DNA from: an uncultured Opitutia bacterium
GTDB lineage: Bacteria > Verrucomicrobiota > Verrucomicrobiia > Opitutales > Opitutaceae
NCBI GenBank assembly: GCA_903859715.1
Contig: CAIONS010000060.1
Span: 50,724-114,723 of the forward strand
Reading direction: 5' to 3'
DNA: 64,000 bases
Position numbers and translations under genes: made by a program. The notes below the pieces were generated by a model, which ran no database searches, was not told the DNA's origin, and saw only the letters and a list, made by a program, of their open reading frames with translations. Below are positions 57,148 to 64,000 of this stretch, one piece after another (the first letter of the stretch is position 1; every line of letters starts with the position of its first letter).

Positions 57148-57465
57148 ATGGTTTCCCGATCCTCCAAGTCTTCTGCACCGCTCACCTTTGACCTGCCCCG
57201 GAGTCTGATCGATAAAATCCAAGCCATCCGGAAGGGCCGCAAACTGAAGACTGCGAGCGAAGTGGTCCGGCTGGCGATCGAGCAGTTTGATTTCGACAGC
57301 TGCGAACCCGACCACGAACCGCACCAGCAGATTTCCGTACGGATCACGGCGGTGCAGCGGGCGATGATGAAGCGTTACTCGAAGAGCAAGGACTCCAGCG
57401 TCGGCGAGCTCCTGCGCCTGGCCCTCGAAGGCCTTCCGGTCAATCCGCCACGCACCCGGCGGTGA
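57148..57465 (+). CDS. Tandem ribbon-helix-helix protein
   Basis: This 105-residue protein has two apparent RHH folds. The first is [23 protein letters not shown] plus [13 protein letters not shown]. The second, [36 protein letters not shown], shows the same strand-helix-helix pattern. RHH proteins normally dimerise to bind DNA, so this could bind as a pseudo-dimer in one chain. There is no toxin partner next to it. The ATG at 57148 (MVSRSSKS) is preferred over one at 57118. Its targets cannot be inferred. Confidence 0.75.
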   Translation: MVSRSSKSSAPLTFDLPRSLIDKIQAIRKGRKLKTASEVVRLAIEQFDFDSCEPDHEPHQQISVRITAVQRAMMKRYSKSKDSSVGELLRLALEGLPVNPPRTRR

Positions 57466-57574
57466 GCCGGGCGCCCGTCGCGCCTCAGCTTGTCCGGTAA
57501 GGGAAAACGGTTCCCGGGCATGTCAGTGCGGGGGCTTGCATTTGCGCGGGGCGTTTCCTTTTAGTTGTGCTTCC

Positions 57575-58768
57575 ATGATCTCCGCTCCGTCGTCGCTCTC
57601 CATTTGGGCCCGCAACATCTCGCCTTCGCCGACGCTCGCCGTTGATGCGAAGGCCAAGGCCCTGCAGGCGGCCGGCGAGGATGTCTGCAGTTTCGCGGCG
57701 GGCGAACCGGATTTCGACACGCCCGAGCACATCAAGGACGCGAGCATTGCCGCGCTCAAGGCGGGCAAGACCAAGTATTCGCCGACGCCGGGCATCGAAC
57801 CCCTGCGCCAGGCCATCGTCGAGCGGTATGCCGCCGAATACGGCCTCAAGGCGGTGCCGGCGCAGGTCATCGTCTCGCCCGGCGGCAAGTTCAATTGCTA
57901 CCTCGGTATCCTTGCGACCTGCTCGCCCGGTGACGAGGTCATCATTCCCGCGCCGTTCTGGGTGAGTTATCCCGAAATGGTCAAGCTGTCCGGCGCCACC
58001 CCAAAGTTCGTGCTCTGCGATGATCGCGCCGGCTTCAAGCTCACGCCTACCCAACTCGCCGCCGCCATCACACCAAAGACGAAGCTCCTCATCCTTAACT
58101 CGCCCTCGAATCCGACCGGCGCTGTCTACACCCGCGCAGAACTCGCCGCCTTGGTCGACGTCGCGGTAAAGCACAACCTCTACATCCTGTCCGACGAGAT
58201 GTACGAGCATCTCGTCTACGACGGCGCCCAGCCCACGTGCATCGCCACGCTTTCCCCCGAGGCTGAGGCGCGCTCCATTATCATTGCCGGGTTTTCCAAG
58301 ACCTACGCCATGACGGGCTGGCGCATTGGCACGACCCTGGCCCCGCTGCCCATCGCGAAGGCGATCACGGAATTGCAGAGCCAGATGACGTCCAACGTCA
58401 CAACCTTCACCCAGTACGGAGCGCTGGCCGCGCTCAAGGAAAAGGAAAAGACGAAGGCTGCGCTGGTGCCGATGCTCGCGGCGTTCGACCGCCGGCGGAA
58501 GAATCTTCATGCCGAGCTCAACAAGATCCCCGGCGTCAGCTGCCTGTTGGCCCAGGGCGCGTTCTATCTGTTTCCGAACATCTCCAGTTTTGGCCTGAAG
58601 GATGTGGATTTCTGCAGCCGTTTGCTCGACACCGAGAAGGTCGCGGCCGTCCCCGGCAGCGCTTTCGGCGCCGAAGGCTATCTCCGGCTCAGTTATGCCA
58701 CGAGCGATGAGATCATCGCCAAGGGCGTGACCCGGCTGGCGAGGTTCTGCGCGTCGCTGAGGAAATAA
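57575..58768 (+). CDS. Aspartate aminotransferase-like PLP enzyme (class I, Ib)
   Basis: This 397-residue aminotransferase has [28 protein letters not shown] and Lys242 in [18 protein letters not shown]. The N-terminus [20 protein letters not shown] is typical of subgroup Ib aspartate aminotransferases, which also use prephenate in some bacteria. It is a paralogue of the enzyme at 48229-49410, closer to AspC. The ATG at 57575 is the first one after the UTR. Confidence 0.9.
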   Translation: MISAPSSLSIWARNISPSPTLAVDAKAKALQAAGEDVCSFAAGEPDFDTPEHIKDASIAALKAGKTKYSPTPGIEPLRQAIVERYAAEYGLKAVPAQVIVSPGGKFNCYLGILATCSPGDEVIIPAPFWVSYPEMVKLSGATPKFVLCDDRAGFKLTPTQLAAAITPKTKLLILNSPSNPTGAVYTRAELAALVDVAVKHNLYILSDEMYEHLVYDGAQPTCIATLSPEAEARSIIIAGFSKTYAMTGWRIGTTLAPLPIAKAITELQSQMTSNVTTFTQYGALAALKEKEKTKAALVPMLAAFDRRRKNLHAELNKIPGVSCLLAQGAFYLFPNISSFGLKDVDFCSRLLDTEKVAAVPGSAFGAEGYLRLSYATSDEIIAKGVTRLARFCASLRK

Positions 58769-58858
58769 GTGCGGTCTTTTGGATCCGCGAAAATCAGCGG
58801 GGAAGCCTCTGCTGGTTTTTGTTTCTCCTTCGGAATGAAGTCCGTCCATCGTCACGGC

Positions 58859-59695
58859 ATGCTGATCACCACTGCCCGGTTGCTTTCCCATCTGTCCGAC
58901 GCCAACTGGATCATCTTCGACTGCCGGCATGATCTCTTCAAACCGAAGCGGGGCGCGGAGCTTTATCAGGCGGGGCACATTCCCGGGGCCTATTTTGCGC
59001 CGGTGGATACGGCGCTTTCAGGGGCGAAGAACGGAGCCAACGGACGGCATCCGTTGCCGAAGGCCGGCGATTTTGGGGTCTTTCTTGCGCGGCACGGAGT
59101 GACAGCTGCCACGCAGATCGTGGCTTATGACGATGTGGGTGGCCAGTATGCCGCGCGGCTGTGGTGGCTGGCCCGATGGATCGGGCTGACCAAGGTGGGC
59201 GTACTCGACGGCGGAATTCCCAAGTGGGTCGCCGACGGTCACCCGGTCACGACAGATTTTTCAGCTCCACGGGCAGGTGGCCTCGTTACCGCCCGGCCGG
59301 ATGAGGCGCAGGTGGTCAGCGTGGCCGAGGTATTGGACGCGGTGACCGCCGGAAACGCGCACGTACTCGATGCCCGGACGCCGGAACGTTTCCGTGGTGA
59401 GGTTGAACCGGTGGATCCCGTGGCGGGCCATATTCCGTCGGCCCGCAATCGCCCCTTCAAGGCGAACCTCAATCCCGACCTGACCTTGCAATCGCCGGCG
59501 GAATTGAAACGGGAATTTGAAGCCCTGCTGGGCGAATGGCATCCAGCCGACGTAGTTCACCAATGCGGCTCAGGGATTACGGCGTGCGTTAATCTTTTCG
59601 CCATGGAACATGCGGGGCTGACAGGTTCCAAACTTTACGCCGGCTCGTGGAGTGAATGGATCGCCGATCCCTTGCGGCCGATTGCGCGCGGCTGA
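58859..59695 (+). CDS. Sulfurtransferase with two rhodanese domains
   Basis: This 278-residue protein has two rhodanese domains. The N-terminal one is non-catalytic (LLSHLSDANWIIFDCRHD, with YQAGHIPGAYFAPVD); the C-terminal one carries the Cys of CGSGITACVN. It transfers sulfur from thiosulfate or 3-mercaptopyruvate. The CGSGIT loop matches the 3-mercaptopyruvate sulfurtransferase family. ATG 58859 is chosen from the family N-terminus; ATG 58835 adds 8 residues (MKSVHRHG). Confidence 0.9.
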   Translation: MLITTARLLSHLSDANWIIFDCRHDLFKPKRGAELYQAGHIPGAYFAPVDTALSGAKNGANGRHPLPKAGDFGVFLARHGVTAATQIVAYDDVGGQYAARLWWLARWIGLTKVGVLDGGIPKWVADGHPVTTDFSAPRAGGLVTARPDEAQVVSVAEVLDAVTAGNAHVLDARTPERFRGEVEPVDPVAGHIPSARNRPFKANLNPDLTLQSPAELKREFEALLGEWHPADVVHQCGSGITACVNLFAMEHAGLTGSKLYAGSWSEWIADPLRPIARG

Positions 59696-59714
59696 TCGAG
59701 TTGCGAAAAGTGAC

Positions 59715-59735
59715 GTAGGGTTACACCTGATAGAC
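59715..59735 (+). promoter_or_regulatory. GTAGGGTTA motif, copy 1
   Basis: GTAGGGTTACACCTGATAG begins 20 bp after the rhodanese stop codon. It matches 60544-60564 at 16 of 21 positions and lies 70 bp before the 39-residue basic protein. It is a candidate promoter or operator. Confidence 0.45.
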
Positions 59736-59805
59736 GGGATCCCGCGACTGCGGCATCATCGCTGGGAAGGTACACGTCATCAACCCAACCACAGAGGATT
59801 CATCC

Positions 59806-59925
59806 ATGGCAAAAATAAGCAGAGGCGGAAGAATGACCGCCGCAAAAAAACGCGCTGCCAAGTCACCCGGAGGCAAGGGCCCGATCAAGGATCGTCCTGC
59901 CGGCCGCAGGATCATGAAGACATAG
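59806..59925 (+). CDS. Small, very basic 39-residue protein
   Basis: This short gene reads MAKISRGGRMTAAKKRAAKS and continues through RPAGRRIMKT. Sixteen of 39 residues are Lys or Arg and there are no acidic residues except one Asp. AGAGGATT is about 9 nt before the ATG, and an intrinsic terminator follows 30 bp after the stop. Ribosome, nucleic-acid or polyphosphate association is conceivable, but I do not recognise a family. The motif 59715-59735 lies upstream. Confidence 0.65.
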   Translation: MAKISRGGRMTAAKKRAAKSPGGKGPIKDRPAGRRIMKT

Positions 59926-59954
59926 CAGCCCTTGGGCTGTGTCCTCGGATTGCG

Positions 59955-59982
59955 AAGGCCGTCTCACGACGGCCTTTTTTAT
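59955..59982 (+). terminator. Rho-independent terminator after the small basic gene
   Basis: A 9-bp stem AAGGCCGTC/GACGGCCTT with the loop TCAC is followed by TTTT and ATT. Confidence 0.92.
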
Positions 59983-60053
59983 TGGTTAAGCCGGCGCAGA
60001 CGCGTGGAGGTAGTGGGCTTGCCTCCGGTGTGGAACTGACTCCCTTTGCGCGG

Positions 60054-60521
60054 ATGATCCACCGACTTTTGCGTGAGCAGTTCGTGCCAGGCGATCCCGC
60101 CGCGATCTGGTCCTTCTTCGCGACGCCGCGCAACCTCGATGTGCTCACGCCCCCGACGGTCGCGTTTGCCATCGTCGGTGAGATTCCGGCGCGGATGTAT
60201 CCCGGGCAGCTCATCGAATACCGGATCGGCATTCTGCCGGGCGTGACCACCCGCTGGCTGACCGAGATCACGCAGGTAAGCGAGGGAACGCGATTCGTCG
60301 ATGAACAGCGGATCGGCCCCTACAAGCTCTGGCACCACGAGCATCAGTTCATGCCGGCGCCCGACGGCCAGGGCGTGAACATGACCGACCGCGTCACGTA
60401 TGAAGTCGGCTGGGGTCCCTGCGGTGACTTGGTGCATGCCCTCTGGATCCGCCGCCAGCTCGCTTCAATCTTCGACTATCGCGCGCGGAAAATCGCCGAA
60501 CTGTTTCCGGGGCGCCCGTGA
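60054..60521 (+). CDS. SRPBCC-family ligand-binding protein
   Basis: This 155-residue protein has a START/Bet v1-type SRPBCC fold, typically binding small hydrophobic ligands. REQFVPGDPAAIWSFFATPRNLDVLTPP is the family N-terminus, followed by PGQLIEYRIGILPGVTTRW, TDRVTYEVGWGP and a C-terminal helix (WIRRQLASIFDYRARKIAELF). ATG 60054 is preferred; a GTG at 60030 would add 8 residues. It is separated from upstream DNA by the terminator at 59955. Confidence 0.8.
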   Translation: MIHRLLREQFVPGDPAAIWSFFATPRNLDVLTPPTVAFAIVGEIPARMYPGQLIEYRIGILPGVTTRWLTEITQVSEGTRFVDEQRIGPYKLWHHEHQFMPAPDGQGVNMTDRVTYEVGWGPCGDLVHALWIRRQLASIFDYRARKIAELFPGRP

Positions 60522-60543
60522 AAGTGCCGCGATACGTGGCGGG

Positions 60544-60564
60544 GTAGGGTTATGCCCCATAGGC
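60544..60564 (+). promoter_or_regulatory. GTAGGGTTA motif, copy 2
   Basis: GTAGGGTTATGCCCCATAG begins 23 bp after the SRPBCC stop and lies 174 bp before the gene at 60739. It matches the site at 59715-59735, including GTAGGGTTA, CC and ATAG at fixed spacing. Confidence 0.45.
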
Positions 60565-60738
60565 TGCGGAGGGCTTACAGCGCATCGTGCATCGCCGGGA
60601 AAATAGCCCGACACTTGTGCAGTCACTTCAGGTCTCAGAGGTGACGGTGTTGGGTCGCAGTTCCCGGCCGAACCCTTTCCGCGCACGCCGGCGCGACTGC
60701 CAGTCGATTTCGGCCCTTCAACCCTCCTTTTCCAAACC

Positions 60739-61431
60739 ATGAATTCGATTCCTTCTCTCGCTGGTTCGCATCTGCGCACCTATCAAACCATTTTCCAGCA
60801 TCCCGCTTCGCATAATCTCGCCTGGCGGGAGGTTCATGCGTTGTTTCGCCACATCGCTCAGGTCGAGGATGAGCCCAATGGGAATCTGAAGGTGACGCGC
60901 AATGGCCAGACTCTGGTCCTCCATCCACCCCGTACCAAAGATGTGGCGGAAACGGATGAACTGATGGCTCTGCGTCACTTTCTCGAGCGGTCGGAGGCGG
61001 CTCCTTCCGGGACGACCGAAAACGAAACCGACTGGCTGGTCGTAATCGATCACCAGGAAGCCCGCATTTACCGCTCGGCCAGCCCCGGCTCCATCCCGCA
61101 ACAGATCCGGCCCCATGTGGCGGAAGATTTTTTCCGCCCTGCGCACAACTCGAAGGATTTTTCCCGGGGGAAGGAAAAGCCCGATCCCAATAGTTTCTTT
61201 GAGCCGGTGGCGGGCGTGTTAAACAGCGCGGGAAAGATTCTGATCTTTGGAACCGGCACGGGCACCAGCAGCGAAATGGATCAGTTTGCGGCCTGGCTTA
61301 AGCACCATCGCCCGGAGCTCGCCCGGCGCGTGATCGGCTCAGTGGTTATCGATGAGCACCATCTCACCGAGGCCCAGCTGCTGGCCAAGGCGCGTGAGTT
61401 TTACGCGAGTCACCGACTGACTCATCCGTAA
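60739..61431 (+). CDS. Possible HicA-like dsRBD plus eRF1-like (baeRF) fusion protein
   Basis: This is a 230-residue protein. Residues 26-85 (HNLAWREVHALFRHIAQV ... VTRNGQTLVLHPP) resemble the HicA dsRNA-binding fold: a strand, a GVWREV-like helix and a histidine-bearing strand. Residues 98-229 (WLVVIDHQEARIYRS ... LIFGTGTGTSSEMDQFAAWL) resemble the bacterial eRF1-family domain. The start is the ATG 60739. The gene lies alone between the 60544 motif and the aldolase gene. No HicB partner is present, so a toxin-antitoxin role is unsupported. Both assignments rest on pattern recognition. Confidence 0.6.
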   Translation: MNSIPSLAGSHLRTYQTIFQHPASHNLAWREVHALFRHIAQVEDEPNGNLKVTRNGQTLVLHPPRTKDVAETDELMALRHFLERSEAAPSGTTENETDWLVVIDHQEARIYRSASPGSIPQQIRPHVAEDFFRPAHNSKDFSRGKEKPDPNSFFEPVAGVLNSAGKILIFGTGTGTSSEMDQFAAWLKHHRPELARRVIGSVVIDEHHLTEAQLLAKAREFYASHRLTHP

Positions 61432-61561
61432 AGGTACGATGCGCGGCGGTGAGTACCGGACACGAACCGGGGATTTTCCTGTCTGACTGCCGGACTTCCA
61501 GGGGGGCGGCCTGTTTGCATCCCCGCCTTGCATCACAGGGCGTAATGCGCGAACTGTGGGC

Positions 61562-62575
61562 ATGACCACCGTGGAATCCACCATCGCCGCACTCCTCGCT
61601 CCAGGTAAGGGTCTCCTCGCCGCGGACGAGAGCTTTCCGACCATCGGGAAGCGGTTCAAGGATCTCGGCATTTCCTCGACCGAGGAGAACCGCCGCGCCT
61701 ATCGGGAAATGCTCTTCACGACTCCCGGCCTGGGGGAATTCATCAGCGGCGTGATCCTGTTTGACGAAACGATCCGCCAGAAAATCGGCGATGTAACGAT
61801 GCCGGCCGCGCTTGCTCGGCAGGCGGTCATTCCCGGTATCAAGGTGGACCTGGGTACGGTGGCGTTGGCCGGCTTCGAAGGGGAAAAAATCACCGAAGGA
61901 CTGGATGGTTTGCGTGAGCGACTGTCCGAATACCGGCAACTCGGCGCGCGCTTTGCCAAATGGCGCGCGGTGATTGCGATCGGCGAACAGCTGCCGACGA
62001 TGGCTGCAATGCAGGCCAATGCGCGGGTACTGGCCATGTATGCCTCGCTATGCCAGGAGGCCGGATTGGTGCCGATCGTGGAGCCGGAAGTCCTGATGGA
62101 CGGCAACCATACCCTCGCGCGTTGCGAGGAGGTCACGGGTGCCGTCTTGAAATCGGTTTTTACCGCACTCATCGAGCAGCGTGTCGGACTGGAGACGATG
62201 CTGCTCAAGACCGGCATGGTGCTGTCGGGCAAGGAATGTCCGCAACAGGCCGGCGTGGAGGAAGTGGCCGGGGCCACGCTGCGCTGCCTGCGCCGATCAG
62301 TGCCCGCCGCGGTGCCCGGGATTGTGTTTCTTTCCGGCGGTCAAAGCGATGTCGAGGCCACGGAACGGTTGAATGCGATCTGCCGGCCGGGCGGCATGCC
62401 GTGGACGATTACTTTTTCCTACGGCCGAGCGTTGCAAGGTGCGGCCATGAAAGCATGGCATGGCTCTCCCGCCAACGTGATGGCGGCACAAACGGCGCTG
62501 CAGCATCGATCGCGGTGCAACAGTCTCGCGGTGCAGGGGAAATATTCGGCCGGCTCGGAAAGAGCGGCTGGTTGA
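61562..62575 (+). CDS. Class I fructose-bisphosphate aldolase
   Basis: It cleaves fructose 1,6-bisphosphate through a Schiff base. It is 337 residues, the length of the eukaryotic-like class I family. LLAADESFPTIGKRF, PGIKVDLG, FAKWRAVIAIG and the Schiff-base Lys216 in LLKTGMVLSG are conserved. EPEVLMDGNH also matches. The start is ATG 61562; the GTG at 61556 adds two residues. It is followed 26 bp later by the histidine phosphatase gene, so the two may be cotranscribed. Confidence 0.95.
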   Translation: MTTVESTIAALLAPGKGLLAADESFPTIGKRFKDLGISSTEENRRAYREMLFTTPGLGEFISGVILFDETIRQKIGDVTMPAALARQAVIPGIKVDLGTVALAGFEGEKITEGLDGLRERLSEYRQLGARFAKWRAVIAIGEQLPTMAAMQANARVLAMYASLCQEAGLVPIVEPEVLMDGNHTLARCEEVTGAVLKSVFTALIEQRVGLETMLLKTGMVLSGKECPQQAGVEEVAGATLRCLRRSVPAAVPGIVFLSGGQSDVEATERLNAICRPGGMPWTITFSYGRALQGAAMKAWHGSPANVMAAQTALQHRSRCNSLAVQGKYSAGSERAAG

Positions 62576-62601
62576 GGCGGAGCCGGATCAGACTTTCCTG
62601 C

Positions 62602-63180
62602 ATGGCCACGCGGATTTTTCTTCTTCGCCACGGCGAAACCCCGTGGTCGCTCTCGGGCCAGCATACCAGCCGCACCGATCTGCCGCTCACGGCGAACGGT
62701 GAGCGACGTGCGTCCCAGCTCCGCGATGTCCTGCAGGGAATTCAGTTTGCCCACGTGCTCACCAGTCCGCTCCAGCGGGCCCGGCGGACCTGCGAACTCG
62801 CCGGGTTCGGCACTGTGGCCCGGGTTGAACCGGATCTCCATGAATGGGATTACGGCGATTATGAAGGCCGGACGACCGCCGAGATTCGCATCCAAAACCC
62901 GGGGTGGACAGTTTTTCAGGAGGGCTGTCCCAACGGCGAGTCAGTAGAGCAGGTTGCCCAGCGGGCCGACCGGGTGCTGGCCGGACTTCGTCCGATGGAA
63001 GGGACGGTCGCCCTGTTCTCGCATGCTCATTTCCTCCGCGCCCTTGCGGTGCGCTGGATCGGGCTGCCCGTTCAACAGGGCTTGAATTTTGCCCTGGATA
63101 CCGGCTCGGTGAGCATTCTCGGCCACGATCATCCCGGCGGAACGATTCCGGCGATTTTACTTTACCGCCTCATCGGCTGA
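62602..63180 (+). CDS. Histidine phosphatase superfamily protein (phosphoglycerate mutase-like)
   Basis: This 192-residue protein starts RIFLLRHGETPWS, where His10 is the phosphorylated residue. TSPLQRARRTC, EWDYGDYEGRT and the second His in LFSHAHFLRALA complete the catalytic core. The family includes cofactor-dependent mutases and various sugar or nucleotide phosphatases; substrate not determined. The DLHEWDYGDYEG motif resembles CobC/PhoE-type phosphatases. It is downstream of the aldolase gene. Confidence 0.9.
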   Translation: MATRIFLLRHGETPWSLSGQHTSRTDLPLTANGERRASQLRDVLQGIQFAHVLTSPLQRARRTCELAGFGTVARVEPDLHEWDYGDYEGRTTAEIRIQNPGWTVFQEGCPNGESVEQVAQRADRVLAGLRPMEGTVALFSHAHFLRALAVRWIGLPVQQGLNFALDTGSVSILGHDHPGGTIPAILLYRLIG

Positions 63181-63357
63181 GCGGATAAGGCTGGAAAAAT
63201 AGTCGGCCGGCATTCTGTCCCGGGCTTGGACCGCGAGCGCGTCCTTCACGGCGGCGTCCTGTTGTCGGTGAAATGTCTGCGTCCGCGCCATAGCCCATGC
63301 ACCCAAGGCGGCTATTCCACAGATCAACAGCAGTACAAGGCAGGACATTCGCTTCAT
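63157..63357 (-). CDS. Small membrane-anchored or secreted protein
   Basis: This 66-residue reading frame has a basic N-terminus and one hydrophobic stretch (MSCLVLLLICGIAALGAWAM), then a charged tail with DRMPADYFSSLIRSADEAVK. It overlaps the 3' end of the histidine phosphatase gene by 24 bp in the convergent direction. GGAAG lies upstream of the start. It could be a real small membrane protein or a chance ORF. Confidence 0.4.
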   Translation of the reverse strand: MKRMSCLVLLLICGIAALGAWAMARTQTFHRQQDAAVKDALAVQARDRMPADYFSSLIRSADEAVK

Positions 63358-63607
63358 GGCGTCTTTGGAAGACGGACCAATCGGTCTCTTCTTAGACTGG
63401 CTTAAAATCAGTCAGCTTACCTTCGTCCTTGAGCATAAAAATAAGCCAAGGTGCTGATATGCTACCTTGAATTGCGTAATCCCTGCGGTAGGTGGATACA
63501 CTAAAGAGGTATAAATACCCTCGCCAAAGTATGTCTTATTGCTACCTAATGGCTTTCTGCTCATTCAGGGCATTCGTATTATAACAATAAAACACAACCA
63601 CACCCCC
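63358..63607 (+). promoter_or_regulatory. AT-rich upstream region of the pilin gene
   Basis: These 250 bp without a gene are clearly more AT-rich than neighbours, as expected of a promoter region of a strongly expressed pilin gene. TATAAAT occurs near 63514-63520, and GACCAATCGGTC near 63373-63384 is a small palindrome. I could not find a sigma-54 -24/-12 pair with the correct spacing. CACACCCCC precedes the ATG without a clear Shine-Dalgarno. Confidence 0.35.
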
Positions 63608-63958
63608 ATGAAAAATACCCAGTCCAACAAGGGCTTCACCCTCGTCGAAATCATGATCGTCGTCGTCATCATCGGCCTCTTGGCCGCGATGGCGATTCCC
63701 GCGTTCCAGAAGGTCCGCAAGTCCTCGCAGGACAAGGCCGTCTTGAACAATGCCCGCCAGCTCTCCGCGGCGGCTGACCAATACTACCTCGAGAACGGCG
63801 TTTCGACCGTGGCGGTCACGGACCTCGTCGGTTCCTCGAACTACGTGAAGGCGCTGAACCTGGTGGCCAACGAGACCTACCCGACCGGCTTCTCGCAGGG
63901 CACCACGATCACGATCAGCGGCGTCGCCGGTGTTCGCACGATCACCTACGCCCCGTAA
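63608..63958 (+). CDS. Type IV major pilin-like protein
   Basis: This 116-residue prepilin has an 8-residue leader (MKNTQSNK), cleavage G/FTLVEIMIVVVIIGLL, and Glu at +5. A long hydrophobic helix is followed by a short C-terminal domain (AVLNNARQLSAAADQYYLENG ...). Its small size and lack of Cys resemble Verrucomicrobiota major pilins and GspG-like subunits. The assembly ATPase and platform genes are at 15.5-18.5 kb. The gene stands at the window's right edge. Alternative in-frame starts upstream add AT-rich, non-homologous residues. Confidence 0.9.
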   Translation: MKNTQSNKGFTLVEIMIVVVIIGLLAAMAIPAFQKVRKSSQDKAVLNNARQLSAAADQYYLENGVSTVAVTDLVGSSNYVKALNLVANETYPTGFSQGTTITISGVAGVRTITYAP

Positions 63959-64000
63959 TCAAGTCGACCCTTGGTTTTATCCAAGCCGTCCGCCCTCAAA

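Noticed and set aside
63358..63607. Sigma-54 promoter of the pilin gene
   Set aside because: A GG...GC pair is present (TGGCTTTCTGCTC), but the spacing is shorter than the -24/-12 spacing required.

Overview
The window looks like chromosome from a high-GC Gram-negative bacterium, most likely a member of the Verrucomicrobiota close to Opitutaceae. The evidence is indirect: nearly continuous high-GC coding sequence, type IV pilus/type II secretion genes mixed with housekeeping genes, Rho with a long Pro/Gly/Arg-rich N-terminus plus a second Rho paralogue, and several families of short palindromic intergenic repeats. No rRNA operon, CRISPR array or complete prophage is visible.

Layout. 1-6.7 kb: RNase R (cut by the window start), glycogen synthase, photolyase, an SDR epimerase and Ndk. 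6.8-10.3 kb: a foreign block. A response-regulator gene is cut off and joined directly to a primase/helicase-like ATPase, an excisionase-like HTH protein, a tyrosine integrase and tRNA-Glu(CTC). 10.4-13 kb: a ComM/YifB ATPase and an HD-domain protein. 13-18.5 kb: coaE, rho, pilB/gspE and pilC/gspF in one direction. 18.6-29.3 kb: YhaM-like exonuclease, phosphatase, a conserved unknown, ppk, hisF, an alpha/alpha-toroid protein, the second rho and acs. 29.4-31.2 kb: a second mosaic with a shortened prepilin, a gene fragment, half an integrase, tRNA-Met(CAT) and a small GIY-YIG nuclease gene bounded by two copies of the tRNA-Met 3' end. 31.2-46.5 kb: TPR protein, PP2C phosphatase, DinG-like helicase, L,D-transpeptidase, asd, tRNA-Val, ilvN, ilvC, hemC, hemD, a HEAGH membrane protein, a DegT aminotransferase, trpF, ogt, ada-alkA, a YqeY protein, an S4 protein and a six-hairpin glycosidase. 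46.7-55.7 kb: ffh, an aminotransferase, der, a DUF4380-like protein, fmt, a LysM protein, parB, secG and a LolA-like protein. 55.9-64 kb: a sugar ABC ATPase, a tandem ribbon-helix-helix protein, a second aminotransferase, a rhodanese, a 39-residue basic protein, an SRPBCC protein, a possible dsRBD-eRF1-like fusion, class I aldolase, a histidine phosphatase and a major-pilin-like gene.

Most genes are ordinary metabolism and information processing. Tight operons are visible: pilB-pilC, hemC-hemD, DegT-trpF, ada/alkA-ogt, and der-DUF4380-fmt.

The most unusual locus is tRNA-Met plus GIY-YIG at 30.7-31.2 kb. A 34-bp exact copy of the tRNA 3' end, preceded by a piece of its D-arm and an artificial-looking hairpin where the anticodon arm should be, lies 410 bp downstream of the intact tRNA. 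Between the two copies is only one nuclease gene, and its stop codon lies inside the downstream tRNA-like copy. This looks like a minimal tRNA-associated mobile unit. Other items worth attention are the two divergent Rho proteins, the junctions at both tRNA-linked integrase loci, a shared 21-bp upstream motif at 59.7 and 60.5 kb, and the dispersed palindromic repeats.
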